Source: CAZPRY01 sp964589175 (GTDB lineage: Bacteria > Fidelibacterota > UBA2242). Taken from it: 64,000 nucleotides of DNA. Where the stretch lies: NCBI GenBank assembly GCA_964589175.1, contig CAZPRY010000018.1:6507-70506 (forward strand), read 5' to 3'. This document shows, in pieces, positions 7,755 to 14,159 of the stretch (its first letter is position 1; the number at the start of each line of letters is the position of its first letter). The position numbers were made by a program, and so were the translations under genes. A model generated the notes under the pieces. That model did no database searches. It was given only the letters and a program-made list of their open reading frames with translations, and was not told where the DNA came from.

Positions 7755-8317
7755 GCCTCCACCCAATTTTTTAAGATGCTTTCGCCGACTTCCGTCAGAA
7801 CGGATTCGGGATGAAACTGAATGCCTTCGATCGGATAGGATTTATGGCGGACTCCCATGACGATTCCGTCGCTTGTTTCGGCGCTGATCTCCAGGTCGTC
7901 CTGAATCGAATCCCGGTCGATTACCAGCGAATGATAACGGCCGGCTTTAAAGCGCTGCGGAATCCGGCGGTAAAAAGATTGGCCGTCGTGAATAATCTCG
8001 GATGTTTTGCCATGCATTAAAACCGGCGCGTGGATGATCCGGCAGCCGAATACCCAGCCGATGGCCTGGTGTCCCAGGCAGACGCCCAATACCGGGATCG
8101 TCCGGCCGAGACGGCGGATCACTTCCGGTGAAATGCCGGCAACTTCGGGCCGTCCGGGGCCGGGCGAGATGACAATTTTATCCGGCTGCAGTTCGGCAAG
8201 GCTTTCGACATCGAGCTGGTCGTTGCGGACAACCAGCATCTCGCCAGCCAGTTTGCCGATGATCTGCACCAGATTGAATGTAAAGGAATCGTAATTATCA
8301 ATGACCAGGATCTTCAT
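7751..8317 (-). CDS. trpG: Anthranilate synthase component II (glutamine amidotransferase)
   Basis: TrpG supplies ammonia from glutamine to TrpE. The 188-residue class I amidotransferase has the nucleophile C80 in LGVCLGHQAIG, the oxyanion loop SPGPGRPEVAG, and the His169/Glu171 pair in QFHPESVLTEVG. A strong ribosome site (AGGAGG) is 5 nt upstream of the ATG at 8317, so that is the start rather than an in-frame ATG five codons earlier. The gene overlaps the 3' end of trpE by about 20 nt. In many bacteria this subunit also serves folate synthesis as PabA; no pab genes are visible here. Confidence 0.95.
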   Translation of the reverse strand: MKILVIDNYDSFTFNLVQIIGKLAGEMLVVRNDQLDVESLAELQPDKIVISPGPGRPEVAGISPEVIRRLGRTIPVLGVCLGHQAIGWVFGCRIIHAPVLMHGKTSEIIHDGQSFYRRIPQRFKAGRYHSLVIDRDSIQDDLEISAETSDGIVMGVRHKSYPIEGIQFHPESVLTEVGESILKNWVEA

Positions 8318-9776
8318 CCATTCCTCCTGCATAATCCAGGGCGCTGCGCAGCACCGCCGCCTTGTTGTTGATCTCTTTCCACTCCAGTTCAGGCCGGCTG
8401 TCGGCGACGATGCCCGCCCCGGCCTGCCAGTAAATCGTGTCTTTCGTCGCGAAGAATGTCCGGATGGCGATGCACATATCCAGGTTGCCGCTGAAGTCGA
8501 TGTAGCCGATTGCTCCTCCGTAGATGTTGCGGGTCTCCTGCTCCAGGCTGTCGATCAGTTGGACGGCGCGGATTTTGGGGGCGCCGGTCAGGGTGCCCGC
8601 CGGAAAAGCGGCCTTCAGCGTATCGATGCAGTCTTTACCGTCTTGCAGTTCACCCTCCACGCGCGAGACGATGTGCATCACGTGCGAGAAGCGCTGAATA
8701 TTGATCTTCTCCGTGACCCGCACGCTTCCGTAGCGCGAAACCCGGCCGAGATCGTTGCGCGCCAGATCGATCAGCATGACGTGTTCGGCCATTTCCTTCG
8801 GGTCGTTGAGCAGCTCCTGTTCCATGCGTAAATCTTCCTCCGGCGTAGAACCGCGTTTGCGGGTACCCGCGATGGGCAGAATGCTGGCCTTCCGGTCCCG
8901 GACTTTGAGCAGGTCTTCGGGTGAGGTTCCGATCACGGTCACCACGTCGCCGTATTCCATGTAATACATGTACGGCGAGGGGTTGATCGTCCGCAGGGCG
9001 CGGTAGACATTCACGAGATCGCCCCGGTACGCGGCGGAAAAGCGGCGCGACAAAACCATCTGGAATACATCCCCGTCCGTGATATACTGCCTGGCCTGTT
9101 CCACCTGCTGATAGAATTGGCGGCGGTTTTCGGTCTCCGCTGGAAAGCGGGTGACGCCGAAATCGGATTGATGGCTGAGCGGCTTCTTCAGTTCAACCCG
9201 CAGCTGCGCCAGCTTCTCTTTGGCTTTTTGGTAAGATTGAAGCAGGTCGGCGGACTTTTCGATATTTACGTTGTGGATCAGGATGATCTGGTGTTTCAGG
9301 TGGTCGAAGGCGATGATCGTATCGTATATCCCGAAAATGGAGTCCGGCGAGGAAATTGGGTTCGATCGTTTGAGATGGATGACATCCTCGATCAGGGCGA
9401 TGTTCTCATAACCCAGATAGCCGACGATGCCTCCGCTGAAATAGGGCAGATCGTCCGGTTTGGCCTGCCGGTAACTGCGGACCACTTGCTGCAGATAATC
9501 GAAGAGGTTTTGGTGGACGCTGCGTTTCTGTCCTTCTTCGATGATGGTCAATTCGGCGCCGGTGTTGTAGAAAACGGTTCCCGGGTTGCGGCCGATGAAG
9601 GAATATCGCGCCAGGCGCCCGATGCCCTCGACCGATTCCAGCAGGAAACTGAAATGATTTTTCTGCCTCAATTTCAAGTAGGCCAGCACGGGCGTCGACA
9701 AATCCGCGGTAATTTTCTCGTAGACCGGGATAATGTTGTAGTCTTTGCTCAGTCGTTCGAATTCTTCGAATTTCAT
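8298..9776 (-). CDS. trpE: Anthranilate synthase component I
   Basis: TrpE makes anthranilate from chorismate and ammonia, the committed step of tryptophan synthesis. The 492-residue protein has the N-terminal regulatory domain with LLESVEG (LLES at residues 45-48), the tryptophan-binding motif that provides feedback inhibition and distinguishes TrpE from PabB. The chorismate-binding C-terminal half includes GTSPEDLLK, PIAGTRKRG, HVMLIDLARNDLGRV, FPAGTLTGAPKIRA and IRTFF. The start ATG has GAGG 6 nt upstream and lies only ~12 nt beyond the U-tract of the attenuator terminator, so expression depends on antitermination. First structural gene of the operon. Confidence 0.97.
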   Translation of the reverse strand: MKFEEFERLSKDYNIIPVYEKITADLSTPVLAYLKLRQKNHFSFLLESVEGIGRLARYSFIGRNPGTVFYNTGAELTIIEEGQKRSVHQNLFDYLQQVVRSYRQAKPDDLPYFSGGIVGYLGYENIALIEDVIHLKRSNPISSPDSIFGIYDTIIAFDHLKHQIILIHNVNIEKSADLLQSYQKAKEKLAQLRVELKKPLSHQSDFGVTRFPAETENRRQFYQQVEQARQYITDGDVFQMVLSRRFSAAYRGDLVNVYRALRTINPSPYMYYMEYGDVVTVIGTSPEDLLKVRDRKASILPIAGTRKRGSTPEEDLRMEQELLNDPKEMAEHVMLIDLARNDLGRVSRYGSVRVTEKINIQRFSHVMHIVSRVEGELQDGKDCIDTLKAAFPAGTLTGAPKIRAVQLIDSLEQETRNIYGGAIGYIDFSGNLDMCIAIRTFFATKDTIYWQAGAGIVADSRPELEWKEINNKAAVLRSALDYAGGMDEDPGH

Positions 9777-9787
9777 TTTGACCTCAA

Positions 9788-9825
9788 ATAAAAAAAGCCC
9801 TTCCCGGGGTTACCGGGAAGGGCTT
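9788..9825 (-). terminator. trp attenuator: intrinsic terminator before trpE
   Basis: On the minus strand a 13-bp perfect GC-rich stem (arms 9813-9825 and 9795-9807) with a 5-nt loop (9808-9812) is followed directly by a run of seven U, AUUU. It lies between the leader peptide stop and trpE, so it ends transcription unless a competing structure forms. A competing pairing is visible: GGUUCCCGG at 9857-9865, in the last codons of the leader peptide, can pair with CCGGUAACC at 9808-9816 (one internal mismatch), which destroys the 5' arm of the terminator. This is the 2:3 versus 3:4 arrangement of a classical attenuator. Confidence 0.92.
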
Positions 9826-9848
9826 ACATATTGGATATAAATCTTAGG

Positions 9849-9941
9849 CTAGTTCACCGGGAACCTCTGATAGAAAGTATTCAGCCACCACCAATTTTGA
9901 CGGTTTGCGATCAGGTAAGATTTATACGAGTTTGTTTTCAT
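9849..9941 (-). CDS. trpL: trp operon leader peptide (three consecutive Trp codons)
   Basis: This is a 30-residue reading frame beginning MKTNSYKSYL and containing NWWWLN, with UGG UGG UGG at 9885-9893, ending at UAG 9851-9849. It lies directly upstream of the intrinsic terminator and trpE. A ribosome stalled at the Trp codons for lack of charged tRNA-Trp would leave 9857-9865 free to form the antiterminator. A ribosome that reaches the stop would cover it and let the terminator form. The spacing (about 20 nt from Trp codons to antiterminator arm) fits that mechanism. The frame is open further upstream, but the ATG at 9941 comes just after the predicted promoter. Confidence 0.9.
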   Translation of the reverse strand: MKTNSYKSYLIANRQNWWWLNTFYQRFPVN

Positions 9942-9947
9942 GACCCG

Positions 9948-9979
9948 CAAAGATAGGTCGAAATTATTCAACTTGTCAA
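9948..9979 (-). promoter_or_regulatory. Predicted trp operon promoter (TTGACA ... TATCTTTG)
   Basis: Upstream of the leader peptide the minus strand has TTGACA (9974-9979) and TATCTTTG (9948-9955). The second element fits the Bacteroidetes-type -7 consensus TAnnTTTG, with 21 nt between TTG and TAnnTTTG; the -35-like box is also a perfect sigma70 hexamer. Only six bases (CGGGTC) separate the -7 element from the leader ATG, so transcription would start at or within a few bases of the start codon. No trp operator palindrome is evident around it. Confidence 0.65.
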
Positions 9980-10007
9980 TAAAAAATTTCCAACCGGCCG
10001 GATAACT

Positions 10008-10058
10008 GTAGGGGCAATTCCCCGCCCTGGCGGGATCATAGATATGAATTGCCCTGAC
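10008..10058. repeat. REP-like imperfect palindrome, copy 1
   Basis: A ~50-bp unit starts GTAGGGGCAATTCCCCGCC, has an inner CCCGCC..GGCGGG hairpin, then ATCATAGATATGAATTGCCC, so the outer ends GGGCAATTC and GAATTGCCC pair. Nearly the same sequence (by eye about 44 of 47 positions) recurs at 14039-14089. It lies between the trp promoter and a RAYT transposase remnant, in keeping with a REP element. Confidence 0.7.
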
Positions 10059-10083
10059 AATTTCTAATACGGCAAATAACCGG

Positions 10084-10407
10084 TCAGTCAAATTCATCCA
10101 GAAATCTGTTCCAGAATTTCTTCTTTTCATCGATGGGTATTCCGTTCCGATTCTCGCGGTCGTATTCCCATTTAGCTGGATTATTGATGATATACCGGCG
10201 TATACGGTTCAATTCGCGTTCATCGCGGATGATGTGTTCGTAGTAGCCTCGTTGCCAAATTGATTGTCCGGGAGTATGGTTAATGATGTTGATTTGTTTG
10301 GTGACAGCCGATTTAAAGGATCGGATGATTGTTGGAATAGACTGCGTTACGGGTTTTCCGAATTTTTCGGTTGTAGGGGCACGGCAGGCCGTACCCCTAC
10401 AGGACAA
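10084..10407 (-). pseudogene. REP-associated tyrosine transposase (RAYT), C-terminal remnant
   Basis: About 105 codons match the C-terminal half of RAYT/Y1 transposases: IPTIIRSFKSAVTKQIN (the helix that carries the region after the catalytic core), then WQRGYYEHIIRDERELNRIR and YIINNPAKWEYDREN, all classic RAYT phrases. The N-terminal part with the HUH motif is missing; the frame is closed by a TAA at about 10414 and abuts the end of the next gene. The first residues, CRGTACRAP, are encoded by a REP-like palindrome (10373-10400). The element is inactive and marks an old insertion site upstream of the trp operon. Confidence 0.8.
10373..10400. repeat. REP-like palindrome inside the RAYT remnant
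   Basis: GTAGGGGCACGG (10373-10384) and CCGTACCCCTAC (10389-10400) form a 12-bp stem with one mismatch and a CAGG loop. The outer GTAGGGGC is shared with the REP-like units at 10008 and 14039. A perfect 12-bp palindrome (GACAACGTTGTC) lies immediately next to it at 10403-10414. Confidence 0.65.
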
Positions 10408-10416
10408 CGTTGTCGC

Positions 10417-11058
10417 TTACAATCCCAGCTTATCCAGCCATTGAGGATGATCTACCAGGGCGATACGGACTATCGCCTTGAAATCCGCCATCCAGCGGTC
10501 CATCAGGTCCACCGTGCGGTCGCGATTCTCGGTGGCTTCCTGGGCTTCGCCCTTCTCTTTTTCCTGGGTTGCGTTGGCTTCGCGGACGGCGCTTACCAGC
10601 GCCTGTTCGGCCTGCAATTTCTCCGCGGTGTACCCGAAACCCGTCATGAGGGCAATCAGGACTTCATCGCCGAGCAGATTCCGGTAGAAGACTTCGGCCT
10701 GCTCCAGCCAGCCGGAAATGCTCTTCTTGCGGATACCGGTTAAGGCCAGCGCGTTTTGGGCCTTGACATTATCCCGCAGTGCGATCCGCGCGATTTTGAG
10801 GGTCTTCATGTAGGCTTTGTCGGCCGCGGTCCAGGCGTTTTTGACCGTTTCGGTGGCTTCATACTGTTCGCCGTACTCTTTCTTCTGTGCAAAGATCAGG
10901 TTGGCGACTTCTTCCGTCAGGTTTTTTCCGGCAGTGATCTTTTCGGCGTTGTAGCCCAATTCCGTCAGGGCTGCCAGGATTTCAGGGTCAGACATTGCAT
11001 TGCTCGTGGCGACCTGGGCTTCGAGAAGCCGTTCGTCGATGCTTTGATCGTTTGCCAT
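10417..11058 (-). CDS. Hypothetical helical protein made of two tandem repeats
   Basis: I do not recognise a family. The 213-residue protein has no signal peptide or membrane segment and is predicted to be all helical. It consists of two similar units: residues ~24-97 (DPEILAALTELGYNAEKI ... KIARIALRD) and ~131-205 (DEVLIALMTGFGYTAEKL ... AIVRIALVD). Each has the order [LIA]-rich helix, GY.AEK turn, long charged helix with EATE, and an I.RIAL ending, so the gene arose by internal duplication. The start ATG at 11058 follows GAAAGGAAAAAGCC. It stands alone between the RAYT remnant and a non-coding stretch, inside the segment bracketed by the two REP-like repeats. Function unknown; a small helical-bundle or self-assembling protein is conceivable. 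Confidence 0.7.
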   Translation of the reverse strand: MANDQSIDERLLEAQVATSNAMSDPEILAALTELGYNAEKITAGKNLTEEVANLIFAQKKEYGEQYEATETVKNAWTAADKAYMKTLKIARIALRDNVKAQNALALTGIRKKSISGWLEQAEVFYRNLLGDEVLIALMTGFGYTAEKLQAEQALVSAVREANATQEKEKGEAQEATENRDRTVDLMDRWMADFKAIVRIALVDHPQWLDKLGL

Positions 11059-11910
11059 GGCTTTTTCCTTTCTTGTTTAGATTAGCGTTCTTCTCCTTTC
11101 CTTAACCTCTAAACACTGCCCCGACGTTTATCGTACACTCCACATTATCGATATGTAAGCCGCTTGGAATCCCGGTTGATTGATAAAAATTACCGGCCGG
11201 GAAGGGAACATGATGAAGCAAGCGCGACAAATAATGCAGCAAATTCGATGGGTGATTTCCCTAGTTTCCTGAATAATTTGTCTGATTTTCTCAGCCATCT
11301 TCTCTGCTTCCTCTGCTACTGTCCGGACTCCCTTTATGATTTGTTCGACTTACTCTGTAATTTCCCGGGCTTCCTTTATCAGTTTCCCCGCTTACTTTAC
11401 GGGTTTTGGGACTTGATCTTCCGTTTTCCCTTTTAACTCTCCGATGTCTGCCTATTGCGCACTTCGTTGCAGGTGAATAGCCGCAAATATCCGTACTTCA
11501 GGCCCGGTACAGTAAAAACGAACAGCAGTGATGGTCTGATCATCCGCCGTTTTCCTAAGTCTTTGATATAAGTATAAGGGGTAGAGAGGGAAATGTCAAG
11601 AGTGTGTGTGGGAAATTGCCTTAGAATATTTTGGTTGAGATATGAATTTGCGATTTTTGGCAGCGTACTGTGATTTATGGAAGTGGGGCCGCCGCTATGC
11701 CTGTCTCCGGGCCTGTGGATACTGCCGCACTTATGAATTTTTTATTTGACGGCTCAGGCGAGGGAAAAGGTTGGGTAATGATAACACATAAGGGGAGGCA
11801 AACACGCGTAGAATAATGATTGAAGGACCAATAAACTTAGATCCTGGCACAATACTGAAAAACCGCAGTGCTGTTTGCCGTCCCTCTTAATGCAGTTGTT
11901 GGAGCATTCT
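11059..11910. other. Non-coding stretch upstream of the repeat protein, with decayed coding sequence
   Basis: No intact gene is apparent. On the minus strand, roughly 11210-11436 reads as a charged, helix-forming sequence (EEAEKMAEKIRQIIQETREI; AGKLIKEAREITE) interrupted by two TAA codons, which looks like a decayed coiled-coil gene. The opposite strand gives a 90-codon frame of low complexity (rich in Phe, Leu, Cys) that is most likely the shadow of it. From 11450 to 11750 I see nothing recognisable; 11575-11600 is purine-rich. The 3' part (11754-11910) holds the downstream flank of the ThsA-like gene. Confidence 0.4.
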
Positions 11911-12837
11911 TCAATCCACACCAATGCCCGCGGAACTAACTCCCCCCGCGGTTCCTTTAGCGGGCCGATACCTGCACTCGTGTTCAAGGAAACTCTGAAA
12001 ATCATTCATTCTAATCCCATATTCGGCGGCGTCAGCTGGACGCACTACGACAATAAGTTCCTTGCAGAACGTGGCCTCAGAGCACGCTGCGAGGAAAGAG
12101 CGGACGATTTCAATAATAATCTCTCTTCGTGGTGTTGGGAGTCGTGTCTTGCCTGTACCTAACAGTGGAATTGCTATCTTTCCGTGATCCCCTTGCTCAC
12201 GGATAAATGCCCAGAGACCACCAAGTGCTTCACGCAGCTTTTCAAGTGTACCTGATGCATTCCCTTTGGCGTTCAGATCTGCCATGGCCACAAGGTAGGC
12301 CGCCCGCTTCGGTTCTGGGTACACCTTGACGGTCTCTCCAATGGGGTATTGTTTTGATTTCCCTTCTCGCGCATCGGTCAGATCTTCGGAGGCACGGCCT
12401 CGCAATTGCTCCTCGACTTGTAGGTCGAGCGCTTTCCAATCCACGAAATAGCGTTGAGTGAATTGCCCTTGAACGCTTTCGATTGCTATTAATTGGCTGC
12501 GAATCTCAGTGTCAAAGGTGGTGTTTGTTCCAATGACTAACTGAGCCTTTGTTCGAAAGATGTCTCCTATCTTGACAGTAACATGCACATCCTGCCCTGC
12601 AACATTGGCTCGTGCTGAAAACTTAGGCCAAGTTCGAGCGACCGAAACGACAACACCAGCACCTAAGAAGTACCACCCAGCATCCTTGAGCCAAATAGCG
12701 ACACTTTGAAATAGGTTAAAAAAGTCTAGTACTTCGACGATAACCCAGAGCGCGCCAAATGCCCCAAGAAGGGAGCCAAGCGTTTTCCAAGAGAATAGTG
12801 AGCGGAGTACTGAGCATAGGTAAAAGAGGGATGGCAT
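11911..12837 (-). CDS. ThsA-like effector of type II Thoeris: two TM helices plus macro domain
   Basis: In type II Thoeris the TIR partner makes a nucleotide signal (reported as histidine-ADP-ribose) that binds the macro domain of ThsA and triggers membrane disruption. This 308-residue protein has that layout: TM1 about 19-40 (LGSLLGAFGALWVIVEVLDFF), TM2 about 54-68 (GWYFLGAGVVVSVA), then a macro domain of the former DUF6430 type from about 85 (VTVKIGDIFRTKAQLVIGTNTTFDT), with QGQFTQRYF, AYLVAMADLN and IPLLGTGKTRLPTPR. The frame is open to 12960, but the ATG at 12837 is 2 nt after the TIR gene stop and gives the expected N-terminus. The last ~20 residues (Gly/Ala-rich after ECRYR) look non-conserved. 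Naming rests on domain architecture, not on experiment. Confidence 0.85.
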   Translation of the reverse strand: MPSLFYLCSVLRSLFSWKTLGSLLGAFGALWVIVEVLDFFNLFQSVAIWLKDAGWYFLGAGVVVSVARTWPKFSARANVAGQDVHVTVKIGDIFRTKAQLVIGTNTTFDTEIRSQLIAIESVQGQFTQRYFVDWKALDLQVEEQLRGRASEDLTDAREGKSKQYPIGETVKVYPEPKRAAYLVAMADLNAKGNASGTLEKLREALGGLWAFIREQGDHGKIAIPLLGTGKTRLPTPRREIIIEIVRSFLAACSEATFCKELIVVVRPADAAEYGIRMNDFQSFLEHECRYRPAKGTAGGVSSAGIGVD

Positions 12838-12839
12838 GG

Positions 12840-13343
12840 TCACAATCCTAACCCTTGATAGATTTGTGTTTTGTAGTAGTATGGCCCTGACTTTTCCTCC
12901 CGCCGTAAGGAAGCATGTTGAGCCGTCCAGTTTTCTAGGGCATACTCGAGAATTGCGCACTTGAAGCCTACATGCATGGCGAGCTCAGGCCTGAGGATCG
13001 GGGGACATCGCTCCTCGTCCATATGACGAAGGCCATTCAAGTTGACTGCCACAATCGGCAAGTCTCGACTAATGGCCTGCTCGATTTCCCACCTTACAAA
13101 CTTGTAAAGATATCTAGTATTTACTCCAACAAGAAGAACAAAGGCTTTCGAATTTCTGATGCGGATGGCAAGTTGTGCCTTGATGGACAATTCTTGGCTT
13201 GTGTCGCGTGCTGTGTTGAGATCGTGGGCATCGTAGAAATTGAATGTTGAGCGGTCGCTCTGTTTCCACGCACGCATCAACCAGTAGTAGTGAATATCAT
13301 TGTCACCATCGAAAGATAAGTACGTCTTGTTTCGGTATGGCAT
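12840..13343 (-). CDS. ThsB-like TIR-domain protein (Thoeris sensor/synthase)
   Basis: This 167-residue protein matches the ThsB/DUF1863 (MTH538) TIR-like family: YLSFDGDNDIHYYW at residues 8-21, NFYDAHDLN, then IRNSKAFVLLVGVNTRYLYKFVRWEIEQAI. Glu86 in VRWEIEQA is in the position of the catalytic glutamate of TIR NADases, followed by the strand PIVAVNLNG. The family senses phage and makes an ADPR-derived signal from NAD+. The gene begins 1 nt after the GIY-YIG gene stop (TGATATG) and ends 2 nt before the ThsA-like start, so the three are one transcript. No N-terminal extension, signal or membrane segment is present. Confidence 0.87.
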   Translation of the reverse strand: MPYRNKTYLSFDGDNDIHYYWLMRAWKQSDRSTFNFYDAHDLNTARDTSQELSIKAQLAIRIRNSKAFVLLVGVNTRYLYKFVRWEIEQAISRDLPIVAVNLNGLRHMDEERCPPILRPELAMHVGFKCAILEYALENWTAQHASLRREEKSGPYYYKTQIYQGLGL

Positions 13344-13344
13344 A

Positions 13345-13626
13345 TCATTTTCCTTGCTTGTTATACTTAGGTTTGGTTCTGGAAATGATGTTCTGTTCTT
13401 TCTGCCGAGCTTCGGCTATGGATGCGACCTGCTCAACCTGGACCTTTACTCCAGTAATCTGACCTGCGTTTAGATGTTCCTGAATGCGCTCCTGGATCCT
13501 ACCTCGTTTTGCTACCCCAACATAGTTTGTAGTGTTACCCGCTGTCTTGATTTTATATACAACGGGTTTGTTTTGGGGAAGCTTGGATGCTCCACTCTTA
13601 TTGAAGTCGACGGTTTTCTTAGCCAT
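13345..13626 (-). CDS. Small GIY-YIG-like protein, first gene of the Thoeris-like cassette
   Basis: This 93-residue protein has the order of elements of a GIY-YIG nuclease: PVVYKI (GIY position), NYVGVA (YIG position), then KRGRIQERIQEHL with the catalytic-position arginine, EARQKEQNII with the metal-binding glutamate, and KPKYNKQGK with the conserved asparagine near the C-terminus. It is at the minimal size for the fold. A very good ribosome site (AAGGAGGAATAAAAC) precedes the ATG at 13626. It heads the operon and is followed after 1 nt by the TIR gene. Small proteins of this kind are found widely in bacteria without known role; its place here suggests an accessory part of the defence system, but it could be a passenger. 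Confidence 0.72.
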   Translation of the reverse strand: MAKKTVDFNKSGASKLPQNKPVVYKIKTAGNTTNYVGVAKRGRIQERIQEHLNAGQITGVKVQVEQVASIAEARQKEQNIISRTKPKYNKQGK

Positions 13627-14038
13627 GTTTTATTCCTCCTTCTCGTTTTTACGATATATTCATAAACGATTTGGGTTACTGACTATGGACAGCTTTTCCT
13701 GTCGCATAAAATTCCAGCCGGTTACGGTTTCTTTCATTGTCCTCAGTAAAAACGTGATGGGTTTTCCAAGAACGCTTCCGGGAATAGATTACGCAGTTCT
13801 TTTTCCCTGTAGTATGCGGCGGACATTTTAAAATGTCTCTCTTTATTTACAAAATGTTAGGCAATACTTTTCAATAAGTAAAGCGTTTTATTTTGACAGG
13901 ACGATTTATAAATCGCTCCTGCTTTTTGTCCGATTCCGGGATGAGAATAGCAACTGGCAGGAATGCCTGTCCCACCCCGGGGATTGTTTGAGATTTTGGA
14001 ATTGGGATTTATTTGGATTTTGTCGTTTGGTATTTGTC
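13627..14038. other. Intergenic region with palindromic repeats upstream of pepE
   Basis: No gene is visible. At 13897-13921 there is a 12-bp stem palindrome with one bulge (CAGGACGATTTA / TAAATCGCTCCTG) followed by CTTTTTG, and a short GGCAGGAATGCCTG palindrome at about 13955-13968. The stretch 13980-14036 is T/G-rich low-complexity sequence of the kind often found next to REP-like repeats. The promoter of the Thoeris-like cassette should lie in 13630-13800, but I cannot point to clear boxes. Confidence 0.5.
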
Positions 14039-14089
14039 GTAGGGGCAATTCCCCGCCATTGCGGGATCATAGACATGAATTGCCCCTAT
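14039..14089. repeat. REP-like imperfect palindrome, copy 2
   Basis: Starts GTAGGGGCAATTCCCCGCC, inner stem around CCGCCATTGCGG, then GATCATAGACATGAATTGCC. It is almost identical to 10008-10058 and in the same orientation. Its outer ends pair (TAGGGGCAATTC with GAATTGCCCCTA) more perfectly than in copy 1. It sits 71 nt upstream of the pepE start codon. Confidence 0.7.
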
Positions 14090-14159
14090 GGAGGGTGACT
14101 ATTTGGACGAATCCTGTTATATTATCCCGGAACGAACGATTCATCGGAAAGGACTCGCT

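Noticed and set aside
7086..7814. 242-codon plus-strand frame opposite trpD
   Set aside because: Shadow of trpD/trpG; no independent evidence.
11164..11436. 90-codon plus-strand frame rich in Phe/Leu/Cys
   Set aside because: Low complexity without a start signal; the opposite strand reads as a decayed charged helical sequence, so this is likely its shadow.
11754..12005. 83-codon minus-strand frame overlapping the ThsA-like 3' end
   Set aside because: Out of frame with the macro-domain gene and without recognisable sequence.
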